Assembly (NCBI RefSeq): GCF_013404595.1
Contig: NZ_JABVAX010000005.1
Span: 1-64,000 of the forward strand
Direction: 5' to 3'
Origin: Jannaschia marina
GTDB lineage: Bacteria; Pseudomonadota; Alphaproteobacteria; Rhodobacterales; Rhodobacteraceae
DNA: 64,000 nucleotides
The first letter of the stretch is position 1, and the number at the start of each line of letters is the position of its first letter. The notes beneath the pieces were generated by a model that was not told the origin of the DNA, made no database searches, and was given only the letters and a program-made list of their open reading frames with translations. The translations under genes and the position numbers were made by a program. This document shows, piece after piece, positions 25,061 through 33,295 of this stretch.

Positions 25061-26086
25061 ATGCCCAGCCCCGATCCGAAGATCATCTCCGGCAACGCCA
25101 ACCAGCCGCTGGCACAGGCGATCAGCCGGCGGATGTCGATGCACCGGGGTCTGAAGGTCGATCTGGTGGATGCGCGGGTGGAGCGGTTCAACGATCAGGA
25201 GATCTTCGTCGAGGTCTTCGAAAACGTGCGCGGCGAGGACATGTTCATCGTCCAGTCCACGTCGAACCCGGCGAACGACAACCTGATGGAGCTTCTCATC
25301 ATCGCCGACGCGCTCCGCCGCTCCTCGGCCAGCCGCATCACGGCCGTCATCCCCTACTTCGGCTACGCCCGGCAGGACCGCCGCACCAAGGCGCGCACGC
25401 CGATCAGCGCGAAACTGGTCGCGAACCTCATTGCCAACTCGGGCATCGAGCGGGTGCTGACGATGGACCTGCACGCCGCGCAGATCCAGGGCTTCTTCGA
25501 CATCCCCGTCGACAACCTCTATGCCTCGCCGATCTTCGCGCTGGACCTTCTGCACCACTTCAAGGGGCAGATGGACGACGTCATGGTCGTCTCGCCCGAC
25601 GTCGGCGGCGTGGCCCGCGCGCGCGAACTGGCGCAGCGCATCAAGGCCCCGCTCTCGATCGTGGACAAGCGGCGCGAGAAGGCGGGCGAAGTCGCCGAGA
25701 TGACCGTCATCGGCGACGTCACCGGCAAAAAGTGCATCATCGTCGACGACATCTGCGACACGGCCGGCACGCTCTGCAAGGCGGCCGAAGTGCTCATCGA
25801 GCACGGCGCGACCGAGGTACACGCCTATATCACCCACGGCGTCCTCTCGGGGCCGGCGGTCGGGCGGATCACCAAGTCCAAACTGAAGAGCCTCGTCATC
25901 ACCGACTCCATCGAGCCGACCCAGGCCGTGAAGGACTGCGACAATATCCGCATCGTGCCGACCGCGCCGATGCTGACGCAGGCGATCCTGAACATCTGGA
26001 ACGGCACTTCGGTCTCCTCGCTCTTCGACACCGAGACGCTCGAGCCGATCTACGAGCCACTCTACCCCGGGCTCCAGATCGACTGA
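25061..26086 (+). CDS. prs: ribose-phosphate pyrophosphokinase
   Basis: Prs makes PRPP from ribose 5-phosphate and ATP for nucleotide, His and Trp synthesis. The 341-residue protein has '[26 protein letters not shown]', '[24 protein letters not shown]', '[22 protein letters not shown]' (metal-binding His) and the PRPP loop '[13 protein letters not shown]'. It is slightly longer than E. coli Prs, as in other alphaproteobacteria. GAGAGG at 25048-25053 is one base from an ATG at 25055 but seven from the ATG at 25061, so the latter is taken. It diverges from the isomerase gene. Confidence 0.96.
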   Translation: MPSPDPKIISGNANQPLAQAISRRMSMHRGLKVDLVDARVERFNDQEIFVEVFENVRGEDMFIVQSTSNPANDNLMELLIIADALRRSSASRITAVIPYFGYARQDRRTKARTPISAKLVANLIANSGIERVLTMDLHAAQIQGFFDIPVDNLYASPIFALDLLHHFKGQMDDVMVVSPDVGGVARARELAQRIKAPLSIVDKRREKAGEVAEMTVIGDVTGKKCIIVDDICDTAGTLCKAAEVLIEHGATEVHAYITHGVLSGPAVGRITKSKLKSLVITDSIEPTQAVKDCDNIRIVPTAPMLTQAILNIWNGTSVSSLFDTETLEPIYEPLYPGLQID

Positions 26087-26113
26087 CGGGCGCGGCTCGG
26101 CTAGGGACGGTCC

Positions 26114-27223
26114 ATGTCCTTCGAGATCTTCCTGATGGCCCCGCCGGGCCTCGAACCGGTTCTGGCCGAGGAAGCCGCCGAGGCCGGCTTTCCCGCGCCG
26201 AAGGTCGTGCCCGGCGGCGTCACCTTCGAGGGCGGGTGGCCCGACGCCTGGCGCGCCAACCTCGTGCTACGCGGGGCGGGGCGGGTTCTGGCACGCATCG
26301 GGGCCTTCCGCGCCTTCCACCTCGCGCAACTCGACAAGCGGTCACGCAAGTTCGACTGGTGCGCGGTCCTGCGCCCGGACGTGCCGGTGCGGGTTGAGGT
26401 CGCCACGAACCGCAAGTCGAAGATCTATCACGCCCGCGCTGCGCAGCAGCGCATCGAGACGGCCATCACCGAGGAGCTCGGGGCCCCGATCGCCCCAGAC
26501 GCACCAGTGACGATCCGGGCGCGGATCGACGACAACCTCGTGACGCTCTCGGTCGACACCTCCGGGGGCCTTCTTCATAAGCGCGGCGCGAAGGAGGCGG
26601 TGGGCAAGGCCCCCCTGCGCGAGACGATGGCCGCGCTCTTCCTCCGGCAATGCGGGTTTCGGGGTACGGAGCCCGTGCTCGACCCGATGTGCGGCTCGGG
26701 GACCTTTGTCATCGAGGCGGCGGAGATGGCGGCGGGCCTCGCACCCGGCCGCGCGCGCGACTTCGCCTTCACACAGCTCGCCAGTTTCGACGCAGGCCCA
26801 TGGGAGGCCCTCCGCGCCGCACTGCCCGCGCCCCGCGCGACCGACCTGCGCTTCCATGGGTCGGACCGGGACGCTGGGGCCTTCGCCGCCGCGCGCGCCA
26901 ACGCCGCGCGGGCGGGCGTGGGCGATCTGGTCGACTTCCGCAAGGCCGCCGCCGGCGACATCACCCCACCCGAGGGGCCGCCCGGCCTCGTCATCGTCAA
27001 CCCGCCCTACGGCCTGCGGATCGGGCAGCGCAAACCGCTCTTCGCGCTCCATGCCGCGCTCGGGCGCGCCCTCAGGGAGCGTTTCGGCGGCTGGCGCGTC
27101 GGCCTCGTCACCACCGACGCGGGGCTTGCAGGCGCGACCGAGCTTCCCTTCCTGCCGACCGGGCGGCCGGTGCCCCACGGGGGCTTGCGCGTGACTCTGC
27201 ACCGGACGGACTCGCTGCCCTGA
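26114..27223 (+). CDS. THUMP-domain RNA methyltransferase (RlmL N-terminal/RlmKL-like)
   Basis: A 369-residue methyltransferase of the RlmL group, which makes N2-methylguanosine in 23S rRNA. An N-terminal THUMP-like part ('MSFEIFLMAPPGLEPVLAEEAAEAGF', residues 1-150) is followed by a class I SAM domain with 'DPMCGSGTFVIEAA' near residue 190 and the amino-methylase motif 'IVNPPYGLRIG' near 296. 'YHARAAQQRIETAI' and 'LHKRGAKEAVGKAPLRETMAA' are typical of the family. It lies 27 bases after prs and may be co-transcribed. Confidence 0.88.
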   Translation: MSFEIFLMAPPGLEPVLAEEAAEAGFPAPKVVPGGVTFEGGWPDAWRANLVLRGAGRVLARIGAFRAFHLAQLDKRSRKFDWCAVLRPDVPVRVEVATNRKSKIYHARAAQQRIETAITEELGAPIAPDAPVTIRARIDDNLVTLSVDTSGGLLHKRGAKEAVGKAPLRETMAALFLRQCGFRGTEPVLDPMCGSGTFVIEAAEMAAGLAPGRARDFAFTQLASFDAGPWEALRAALPAPRATDLRFHGSDRDAGAFAAARANAARAGVGDLVDFRKAAAGDITPPEGPPGLVIVNPPYGLRIGQRKPLFALHAALGRALRERFGGWRVGLVTTDAGLAGATELPFLPTGRPVPHGGLRVTLHRTDSLP

Positions 27224-27271
27224 CCCGACGCCGCCGTTTCGCCGCCCCCGCGGGCGGCCTATATTCGGGTC

Positions 27272-28240
27272 ATGACACCACGCATCGCGATCCTCGGGGC
27301 CGGGGCGATCGGAACCTGGGCCGGCGGCCTCTGGGCCGGGGCCGGTGACGTCACGCTCATCGGGCGGCCCCGCGTGATCGACGGGCTGCGCGGAGCCGCC
27401 CTGCGCCTGAGCGGCGCGCCGGACCCGGCGGCGCAGCCGACGCTCTCCACCGCGCCCGAGGCGCTGGAGGAAGCCGACCTCATCGTCCTGGCCACCAAGG
27501 CGACGGCGCTCGAGCCCGCCATGGCGGAGATCGCGCGCCACGCCCGCACCGACGCCGCGATCCTCAGCCTTCTGAACGGGCTAGACCCGGTCCGCCGCCT
27601 GCGCGCCCGCTTCCCGGAACGCGACGTGCTGGCCGGCATGGTCCCCTTCAACGTCGTCTGGGAGGGGCCGTCGACCCTACACCGGACGGGGGCCGGCACG
27701 CTCGCCGTGGAGCGTCATGCACTGACGGCGGCCCTGCCCGGGGTCGAGCGGCACGACGACCTGACGGCGCTGCAATACGGCAAGCTGCTCCTCAACCTCG
27801 TGAACCCAGTCAACGCGCTCGCCGCCCGGCCCCTGCGCTCGACGCTCCTCGAGCGGGGCTACCGCCGGGTCTTCGCCGCGGCCCTCGCCGAGGCGCTGCG
27901 GGTGTACCGTGCGGCGGGCGTCGAATGGCGGCAGGTCGGGCCGACGTCGCCCTGGGTCGCCACCCAGGCCCTGCGCGCGCCGACCTGGGTGTTCGAGCGG
28001 CTGGTGCTGCGTCGGCAGAAGCTCGATCCGACCTCGATGACCTCGATGGCCAGCGATCTCGCCGTCGGCCGCGCGACCGAGATCGATGTGCTGAACGGCG
28101 AGATCCCGCGCCTCGCACAGACCGTCGGCACGCGCGCCCCGGTCAACGCCCGGCTCGTCACGCTCGTTCAGGAGGTCGAGGCCGGCCGGCGCGCCACCGG
28201 CCTTTCGCCCGACGAGATGGAGGCGCAGGTTCTCGGCTAG
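27272..28240 (+). CDS. ketopantoate reductase-family NADP oxidoreductase
   Basis: A 322-residue protein of the ApbA/PanE family. The NADP-binding start is 'RIAILGAGAIGTWAGGLWA', 'LIVLATKATALEPAM' is the usual K-x-x motif, and the C-terminal helical domain contains 'QYGKLLLNLVNPVNAL' (K-x-x-x-N) and 'TSMASDLAVGRATEIDVLNGEIPRLA' (the S-M-x-x-D and E-I-x-x-x-N-G motifs). PanE itself reduces 2-dehydropantoate in CoA synthesis. Many members have other 2-oxoacid substrates, so panE is not assigned with certainty. A dispersed palindrome follows at 28257. Confidence 0.85.
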   Translation: MTPRIAILGAGAIGTWAGGLWAGAGDVTLIGRPRVIDGLRGAALRLSGAPDPAAQPTLSTAPEALEEADLIVLATKATALEPAMAEIARHARTDAAILSLLNGLDPVRRLRARFPERDVLAGMVPFNVVWEGPSTLHRTGAGTLAVERHALTAALPGVERHDDLTALQYGKLLLNLVNPVNALAARPLRSTLLERGYRRVFAAALAEALRVYRAAGVEWRQVGPTSPWVATQALRAPTWVFERLVLRRQKLDPTSMTSMASDLAVGRATEIDVLNGEIPRLAQTVGTRAPVNARLVTLVQEVEAGRRATGLSPDEMEAQVLG

Positions 28241-28256
28241 GGCCTTCGCGCCTCGT

Positions 28257-28281
28257 CATTGCCGGGCTCGACCCGGCAATG
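28257..28281. repeat. dispersed palindromic repeat, CATTGCCGGG type
   Basis: CATTGCCGGG and its exact complement flank a 5-base loop (CTCGA), giving the pattern GTCATTGCCGGG...GACCCGGCAATG common between genes in alphaproteobacteria. It lies in the convergent gap after the ketopantoate-reductase gene. A relative with the same CGGG-N5-CCCG centre is at 49542-49564. Confidence 0.7.
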
Positions 28282-28337
28282 TTCCCGTTTGGCGCGCCGG
28301 GAGATCCCCGAGCCGCGCTCGAGGAGGACCGCGTGCC

Positions 28338-29996
28338 TTACGCAATCGCCTCCGCCCGCCCCGCCTGGCGACCCGAGAAGATGCAGCCGCCGAGGAACGT
28401 GCCCTCGAGCGCATTGTAGCCGTGGTAGCCCCCGCCCCCGAACCCCGCGACCTCGCCGGCCGCGAAGAGCCCCGGCACAGGGGTGCCGTCGGCCCCGAGC
28501 ATCCGGCCCTGCAGATCGGTCTGCAGCCCGCCGAGCGACTTGCGCGTCAGGATGTCGAGCCGCACGCCGATCAATGGCCCGTTCGCCGGATCGAGGATCT
28601 TGTGCGGCTTCGCCGTCCGCTGGAACCGGTCGCCGCGATAGTTGCGCGCCGCATGGATCGCCATGACCTGCGCGTCCTTGGTGAAGGGGTTGTCGATCTG
28701 TGCGTCCCGCGCCTCGATCTCGGCGCGGATCTTGTCGAGGGGCAGGCGCTCCCCCGCGCCGATCAGGCCGTTCATGCCCGCAACGAGTTCGGGCAGCGTC
28801 TCGGCCACGACGAAGTTCTCTCCGTGGGCCTTGAACGCCTCGACCGCCGGCGTCGCCGCCTTGTTGAGGATGCGTTGCTTCAGCACTTCCTTCCACGACT
28901 TCTGCGCAAAATCCGGGTTCTGTTCCGACCCGGAGAGCGCAAATTCCTTCTTCACGATCTTCTGCGTCGTTATAAACCAGGAGTAATCGTAGCCCGTCTC
29001 CCGGATCAGCTTCAGCGTCCCGAGGCTGTCGAACCCCGGCAGGCCCGGCGGCGGGAACCGGTTGCCCTCGGCGTCGAACCACATCGACGACGGCCCCGGC
29101 AGGATGCGGATGCCGTGGTGGGGCCAGATCGGGTCCCAGTTCTTCACGCCCTCGGTGTAGTGCCACATGCGGTCGGCGTTGATGAGCGTCGCGCCCGCCG
29201 CCTCGCTGATCCCGATCATGCGGCCATCCACATGCGCGGGTACGCCGGCGACCATCGACTGCGGCGCGGGGCCCAGCCGGTCGACGGGCCAGTTCTCCCG
29301 CACGAGGTTGAAGTTGCCCCCGATCCCGCCCGAGGTCACGAGGACGGAGGGGGCGCGCAGCTCGAAATCGCCGACCACGTCGCGGTTCGTCGCCGCGCCG
29401 CGGGGGGCCGCGTCGGGGGCCAGCACCTCGCCCGCGACGCCCCTGGCCGCGCCGCCCTCGATCAGAATGCGCGAGCAGCGGTGGCGGAACCGGAGCGTGA
29501 TCCGGCCGGCCTCCGCATGGGCGCGCACGCGGCGCTCGAACGGCTCCTGCGTGGCGGGGCCAACGCCCCAGGTCAGGTGGAACCGCGGCACCGAATTGCC
29601 GTGGCCCGAGCCGAAGCCGCCGCCGCGCTCGGCCCACCCCACGACGGGAAACCACCGCATTCCCATGCCGTGGAGCCAGGGGCGCATCTCTCCGGCCGCG
29701 AAATCGACGTAGGCCTCGGCCCATTTGCGCGGCCAGTGGTCCTCCGCCCGGTCGAACTGCGCGCTCCCCATCCAGTCGCGCAGGGCCAGCTCGCGCGAGT
29801 CGCGGATGCCCATCCGGCGCTGTTCCGGCGTGTCGATCAGGCAGAGCCCGCCGAGCGACCAGAAGGCCTGTCCGCCCAGAAAGGCCTCCGGTTCCTGATC
29901 GATGATCGTGACCCGCTTGCCCCGGTCGGCCAGCTCCGCGCCAGCCACGAGCCCGGCAAGCCCCGCGCCCACGATGATGACGTCGGACGTCTCCAT
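28338..29996 (-). CDS. FAD-binding dehydrogenase (KstD/fumarate reductase flavoprotein-like)
   Basis: A 552-residue flavoprotein. It starts with the FAD motif 'SDVIIVGAGLAGLVAGAELADRGKRVTIIDQE', contains 'GGQAFWSLGGLCLIDTPEQRRMGI', and ends 'VPGLFAAGEVAGFGGGGYHGYNALEGTFLGGCIFSGRQAG', the paired flavin-binding end of fumarate-reductase/3-ketosteroid dehydrogenase flavoproteins. The substrate is unknown. The ATG at 29996 is chosen because the FAD motif begins there; the open frame extends through the upstream gene. It sits eight bases after a bile-acid/Na+ symporter family gene, suggesting uptake and oxidation of the same compound. Confidence 0.88.
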   Translation of the reverse strand: METSDVIIVGAGLAGLVAGAELADRGKRVTIIDQEPEAFLGGQAFWSLGGLCLIDTPEQRRMGIRDSRELALRDWMGSAQFDRAEDHWPRKWAEAYVDFAAGEMRPWLHGMGMRWFPVVGWAERGGGFGSGHGNSVPRFHLTWGVGPATQEPFERRVRAHAEAGRITLRFRHRCSRILIEGGAARGVAGEVLAPDAAPRGAATNRDVVGDFELRAPSVLVTSGGIGGNFNLVRENWPVDRLGPAPQSMVAGVPAHVDGRMIGISEAAGATLINADRMWHYTEGVKNWDPIWPHHGIRILPGPSSMWFDAEGNRFPPPGLPGFDSLGTLKLIRETGYDYSWFITTQKIVKKEFALSGSEQNPDFAQKSWKEVLKQRILNKAATPAVEAFKAHGENFVVAETLPELVAGMNGLIGAGERLPLDKIRAEIEARDAQIDNPFTKDAQVMAIHAARNYRGDRFQRTAKPHKILDPANGPLIGVRLDILTRKSLGGLQTDLQGRMLGADGTPVPGLFAAGEVAGFGGGGYHGYNALEGTFLGGCIFSGRQAGRAEAIA

Positions 29997-30004
29997 AGGC
30001 CCCC

Positions 30005-30865
30005 CTAGTCCATTCGCCGGTAGAGGAGGACCACCGGCACGAGGATCAGATACATCAGCACGCCGTAGACCGCCGAGGGCAGCGCATAGGCGCTGAACCC
30101 CTCGCCCCCGCCGACCACGAGCGCGGCCACGGCGATCCCCAGCGTGCCGTTCTGGATGCCGGTCTCGACCGAGATCGTCTTGGCCTCCATCCGCGTGCGC
30201 CCCAAGAGGCGCGGCACGACGAAACCCACCGTCGTCAGCAGCACGAGAAGCACCACCAGCGCCGGCCCGAGACGCGGCACGTTCTCGACGAAGAGCGCCC
30301 AATTCGCGGCGAGCGCGCCACCGATGACGAGCACGAAGAGCGCCGTCGCCACCCGCGTCAGAACCGGCTCCGCCCGCATCATCGGCCCGGGGGCCGCCCG
30401 GCGGGCCAGAAGCGCGAGCGCGATCGGCACCGCCGTCAGCAGGAACATGGTGAAGGCGGTGCCGACGATGTTCACCGGCGGCGCGTCCGCTCCGAGGAAG
30501 TGGTTGAGCGACAGCCCGAGAATGAGTGGCACGGTGACCATGCTCGTCAGGCTGATGACGGCCGTGAGCGAGACCGAGAGCGCCACGTCCCCGCGGGCGA
30601 GGCGGGAGACGATGTTGCTCGTCACCCCGCCCGGGCAGGCCGCGAGGATCATCAGACCCACGGCGATTTCGCCCGTGATCCCGAATGCCCGCGCGACACC
30701 GAAGGCCACGAGCGGCAGGAGGACGACCTGGTTGAGCGCGCCGATCAGGAAGGCGAGCGGCCGCTGCCCCACGCGGCGGAAGTCGGCCCCGGTGAGGCCC
30801 ACGCCGAGCGAGAACATGATGAAGGCGAGCGCGAGCGGCAATCCGACGCTGACGAGTAGTCCCAT
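30005..30865 (-). CDS. bile acid:sodium symporter (BASS) family transporter
   Basis: A 286-residue membrane protein with about nine or ten segments. 'FIMFSLGVGLTGADFRRV' (the M-F-x-x-G-x-x-L/F box), 'VGLMILAACPGGVTSNIVSRLARGDVALSVSLTAVIS' (the C-P-G-G-x-x-S-N sodium-binding region) and the late 'SVETGIQNGTLGIAVAAL' (E-x-x-x-Q-N) are diagnostic of the SLC10/BASS family. GGAGGGAG precedes the ATG at 30865. It is the first gene of a two-gene operon with the FAD-dehydrogenase. The substrate may be a pyruvate-, pantoate- or steroid-like acid. Confidence 0.9.
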   Translation of the reverse strand: MGLLVSVGLPLALAFIMFSLGVGLTGADFRRVGQRPLAFLIGALNQVVLLPLVAFGVARAFGITGEIAVGLMILAACPGGVTSNIVSRLARGDVALSVSLTAVISLTSMVTVPLILGLSLNHFLGADAPPVNIVGTAFTMFLLTAVPIALALLARRAAPGPMMRAEPVLTRVATALFVLVIGGALAANWALFVENVPRLGPALVVLLVLLTTVGFVVPRLLGRTRMEAKTISVETGIQNGTLGIAVAALVVGGGEGFSAYALPSAVYGVLMYLILVPVVLLYRRMD

Positions 30866-31236
30866 GTCTCCCTCCCCGAGCCATGCGGTCGCGGCGTCCC
30901 TCCGACACCGCGCCCTCCCAGGATCACTTCGCCACGATCCGCGCCGCGTGTCCACGCTTCACGTCACGGGTGACGCCGCGGCACGGGGCCGGACGACGCT
31001 CCTGTCTGTCCGGGACCGGAGCCATGTCTGGCGGGCGGGGATCGGCGTCGGGGCATCGCGGGGCATGGACGGGACGACCACGGGAGCGCGGTCGGACCGG
31101 GGATATACCCGTGCCGATACCAGGAACCGGCAGCGGCGTTTGGAGGCTTTCGAGCGTCAGTTCCGCAAAGACGACCGTGCCGGTAACGCCCCATCCGCAA
31201 GACGATCCATCCGGGACGACGGGCACCATCCCGCCC
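30866..31236. other. 371-base stretch without a recognised gene
   Basis: The region between the symporter start and the TAXI gene stop holds no frame with believable codon use on either strand. It includes a 14-base inverted repeat CGTCAC-GG-GTGACG at 30962-30975, about 100 bases upstream of the symporter start, that could be an operator. No clear promoter or terminator was found. Confidence 0.5.
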
Positions 31237-32178
31237 CTATTCCATCACGCCCGATTCCTCGTAGAACCGGACCGCACCGGGGTGCAGCGGCACGGCGACG
31301 CCGTCGAGCGCCGTCTCGGGCGTCATCTCCCGGCCCTTCGGATGCCCCTCGACGAGCCGCGCCTGCGTCCCCTCGGCGAAGAGCGATCGGGTCAGTTCGT
31401 AGACCACCGCCTCGGGGACGGCGTCGGAGGTGTACCAATGCGCCCCGACCGACACCGTCTCGACCCCGGAGACGCCCGGATAGACCTCCGCCGGGATCTC
31501 GGAGCGCGCGAGGAAACCGTGCCGCCACAGAAGTTCGACCGCGATCTCCCCCTCGATCGGTACGAGCCGGATCGCGGTGCGGGCGGCGAGATCGGCGATG
31601 GCCGCCGTCGGATAGCCCGCGACCGTGAAGAAGGCGTCGATCTCGCCCGCCTCGAGCGCGGTCGCCGCGGCCTGCCCCGTCATCGTCTCGACCGCGAATT
31701 CATCCGAGCGCAGACCCGCCGCCTCCAGGATGAGCCGCGCGTCCACATGCGTCCCCGATCCCACGTCGTCGAGCGAGATGCGCCGGTTGCGCAGGTCCGT
31801 CACCGTCTCGATGCCGCTGTCGGCCAGCGTGACCAGGTGGATGTGCTCCTCGTAGAGCGCCGCGATCGTGCGCAGCCCCTCGACCGGCGGGTTGCCCGAC
31901 CAGATGCTCGTGCCCTCGTAGGCCCAGAAGGCGATGTCGGACTGGGCGAAACCGGTGTCGAGCCGGCCCTCGGCGATGGCGCGGATGTTGTCGAGCGATC
32001 CGTTCGAGGGCACAGGGCGCAGGGTCAGCTCACCGGCCCCGGTCACCGCGGTGGCGAGGATATCGCCGACGGGCGCATAGGTCAGGGTCGCCGCCCCTGT
32101 GCCGAGCGTCACCTCCTGCTGCGCAGAAACCCCCGTGCCCAGCCCGAGCGCGAGGGCAAGGCTCAAGATCATCCGCAT
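31237..32178 (-). CDS. TAXI-family TRAP transporter solute-binding protein
   Basis: A 313-residue periplasmic protein with a signal peptide (MRMILSLALALGLGTGVSAQ). The mature sequence fits the TAXI group of TRAP binding proteins: 'VTLGTGAATLTYAPVGDILATAV', 'SNGSLDNIRAIAEGRLDTGFAQSDIAFWAYEG', 'RRISLDDVGSGTHVDARLILEAAGL' and 'EIDAFFTVAGYPTAAI'. TAXI proteins normally deliver carboxylates such as glutamate or 2-oxoglutarate to a fused TRAP membrane protein. No TRAP permease is in the window, so this one is an orphan. Two tandem hairpins lie upstream, beyond its start. Confidence 0.85.
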   Translation of the reverse strand: MRMILSLALALGLGTGVSAQQEVTLGTGAATLTYAPVGDILATAVTGAGELTLRPVPSNGSLDNIRAIAEGRLDTGFAQSDIAFWAYEGTSIWSGNPPVEGLRTIAALYEEHIHLVTLADSGIETVTDLRNRRISLDDVGSGTHVDARLILEAAGLRSDEFAVETMTGQAAATALEAGEIDAFFTVAGYPTAAIADLAARTAIRLVPIEGEIAVELLWRHGFLARSEIPAEVYPGVSGVETVSVGAHWYTSDAVPEAVVYELTRSLFAEGTQARLVEGHPKGREMTPETALDGVAVPLHPGAVRFYEESGVME

Positions 32179-32288
32179 GATGCCATCCCTTTTCCCGGCG
32201 GCGAGACTGCGCCGCCGGGGGGCCGCTTGGCAACCGAGGGCAGCGCGATCGCGCCCCAGGTGTGGCCCGCGGGCCCTTCGACGGGGAC

Positions 32289-32313
32289 AAAGACTGTTCG
32301 TGGAACAGTCTTT
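32289..32313. repeat. perfect 11-bp hairpin of a tandem pair
   Basis: AAAGACTGTTC and its exact complement flank the 3-base loop GTG. It is the second hairpin after the minus-strand stop at 32347. The arm differs at only two positions from the one at 14217-14240. Confidence 0.75.
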
Positions 32314-32314
32314 C

Positions 32315-32339
32315 GAAAGTCTTTCGACGAAAGACTTTC
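32315..32339. repeat. perfect 12-bp hairpin of a tandem pair
   Basis: GAAAGTCTTTCG and its exact complement are separated by one base. It begins eight bases after the stop codon of the minus-strand dehydrogenase gene at 32347 and could help end that transcript. The AAAGTCTT core matches the hairpin at 14186-14213. Confidence 0.75.
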
Positions 32340-32346
32340 CCCCCGC

Positions 32347-33222
32347 CTAGCCCGAAAGCTTCTGCAGACGCGCCATCAGGCTCGAGGTGTCCCAGCGGCC
32401 GCCGCCCATGGCCTGCACCTCCTTGTAGAACTGGTCGACGAGCGCCGTGCCCGGCAGCGGCGCGCCCAGGTTTTCGGCCTCGGCGAGGCAGATGGCGAGA
32501 TCCTTGCGCATCCAGTCGACGGCGAAGCCGTGATCGTATTCGCCGGCCAGCATCGTCTCATGCCGGTTCACCATCTGCCAGGACCCGGCCGCGCCGCCCT
32601 GGATCACGTCGACCACCGCCACGCCGTCGAGGCCGGCCTTTTGCGCGAAGGTCATCGCCTCCGAGAGCCCCTGCAGAAGCCCCGCGATGCAGATCTGGTT
32701 CACCATCTTCGTCAGCTGCCCCGCACCGACGTCGCCCATGCGCTTCGTCAGCTTGGCGAAGGCGTCCATCACCGGCTCGGCGCGGGCGTAGTCGTCCTCC
32801 GCGCCGCCGCACATGATGACGAGCTGGCCGTTCTCGGCCCCCGCCTGCCCGCCCGAGACCGGCGCGTCGACCCAGGCGATGCCCTTCTCGGCCGCAGCCG
32901 CCGCCAGTTCGCGGGTCACCTCGGCCGAGACGGTGGTGTGGTCGACGAAGAGCGACCCTTCCTCCATGCCCGCGAAGGCCCCGTCCTCGCCGAGGCAGAC
33001 CTCGCGCAGATCGTCGTCGTTGCCCACGCAGGCCATCACGATCTCGCGGCCGAGCGCGGCGGCGCGCGGGGTGGTCGCAGCCGCGCCGCCGTGCTCCGAC
33101 ACCCAGTCCTCGGCCTTGGCGGCCGTGCGGTTGTAGACGACGACATCGTGGCCGGCCTTCGCGAGGTGCCCGGCCATCGGAGCCCCCATCACGCCCATCC
33201 CCAAGAATGCCACCTTCGTCAT
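32347..33222 (-). CDS. beta-hydroxyacid dehydrogenase (3-hydroxyisobutyrate dehydrogenase family)
   Basis: A 291-residue NAD(P)-dependent beta-hydroxyacid dehydrogenase. The family's signature 'VAFLGMGVMGAPMAGHLAKAGHDVVVYNRT' opens it, 'FVDHTTVSAEVTRELAAAAAEKGIAWVDAPVSGGQAGAENGQL' holds the substrate-binding D-A-P-V-S-G-G box, and the catalytic lysine is in 'GAGQLTKMVNQICIAG' (K-x-x-x-N). Substrates include 3-hydroxyisobutyrate, tartronate semialdehyde and related acids; no valine or glyoxylate genes are adjacent to decide. The ATG at 33222 is set by the signature. It diverges from the penicillin acylase gene. Confidence 0.9.
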   Translation of the reverse strand: MTKVAFLGMGVMGAPMAGHLAKAGHDVVVYNRTAAKAEDWVSEHGGAAATTPRAAALGREIVMACVGNDDDLREVCLGEDGAFAGMEEGSLFVDHTTVSAEVTRELAAAAAEKGIAWVDAPVSGGQAGAENGQLVIMCGGAEDDYARAEPVMDAFAKLTKRMGDVGAGQLTKMVNQICIAGLLQGLSEAMTFAQKAGLDGVAVVDVIQGGAAGSWQMVNRHETMLAGEYDHGFAVDWMRKDLAICLAEAENLGAPLPGTALVDQFYKEVQAMGGGRWDTSSLMARLQKLSG

Positions 33223-33295
33223 GGCTGCCTCCCTTTGCATCCAAATGTCACCGGGGTTAGATCGGCCCCGGCCGCGCGGGTCAACAGGAGGCACT

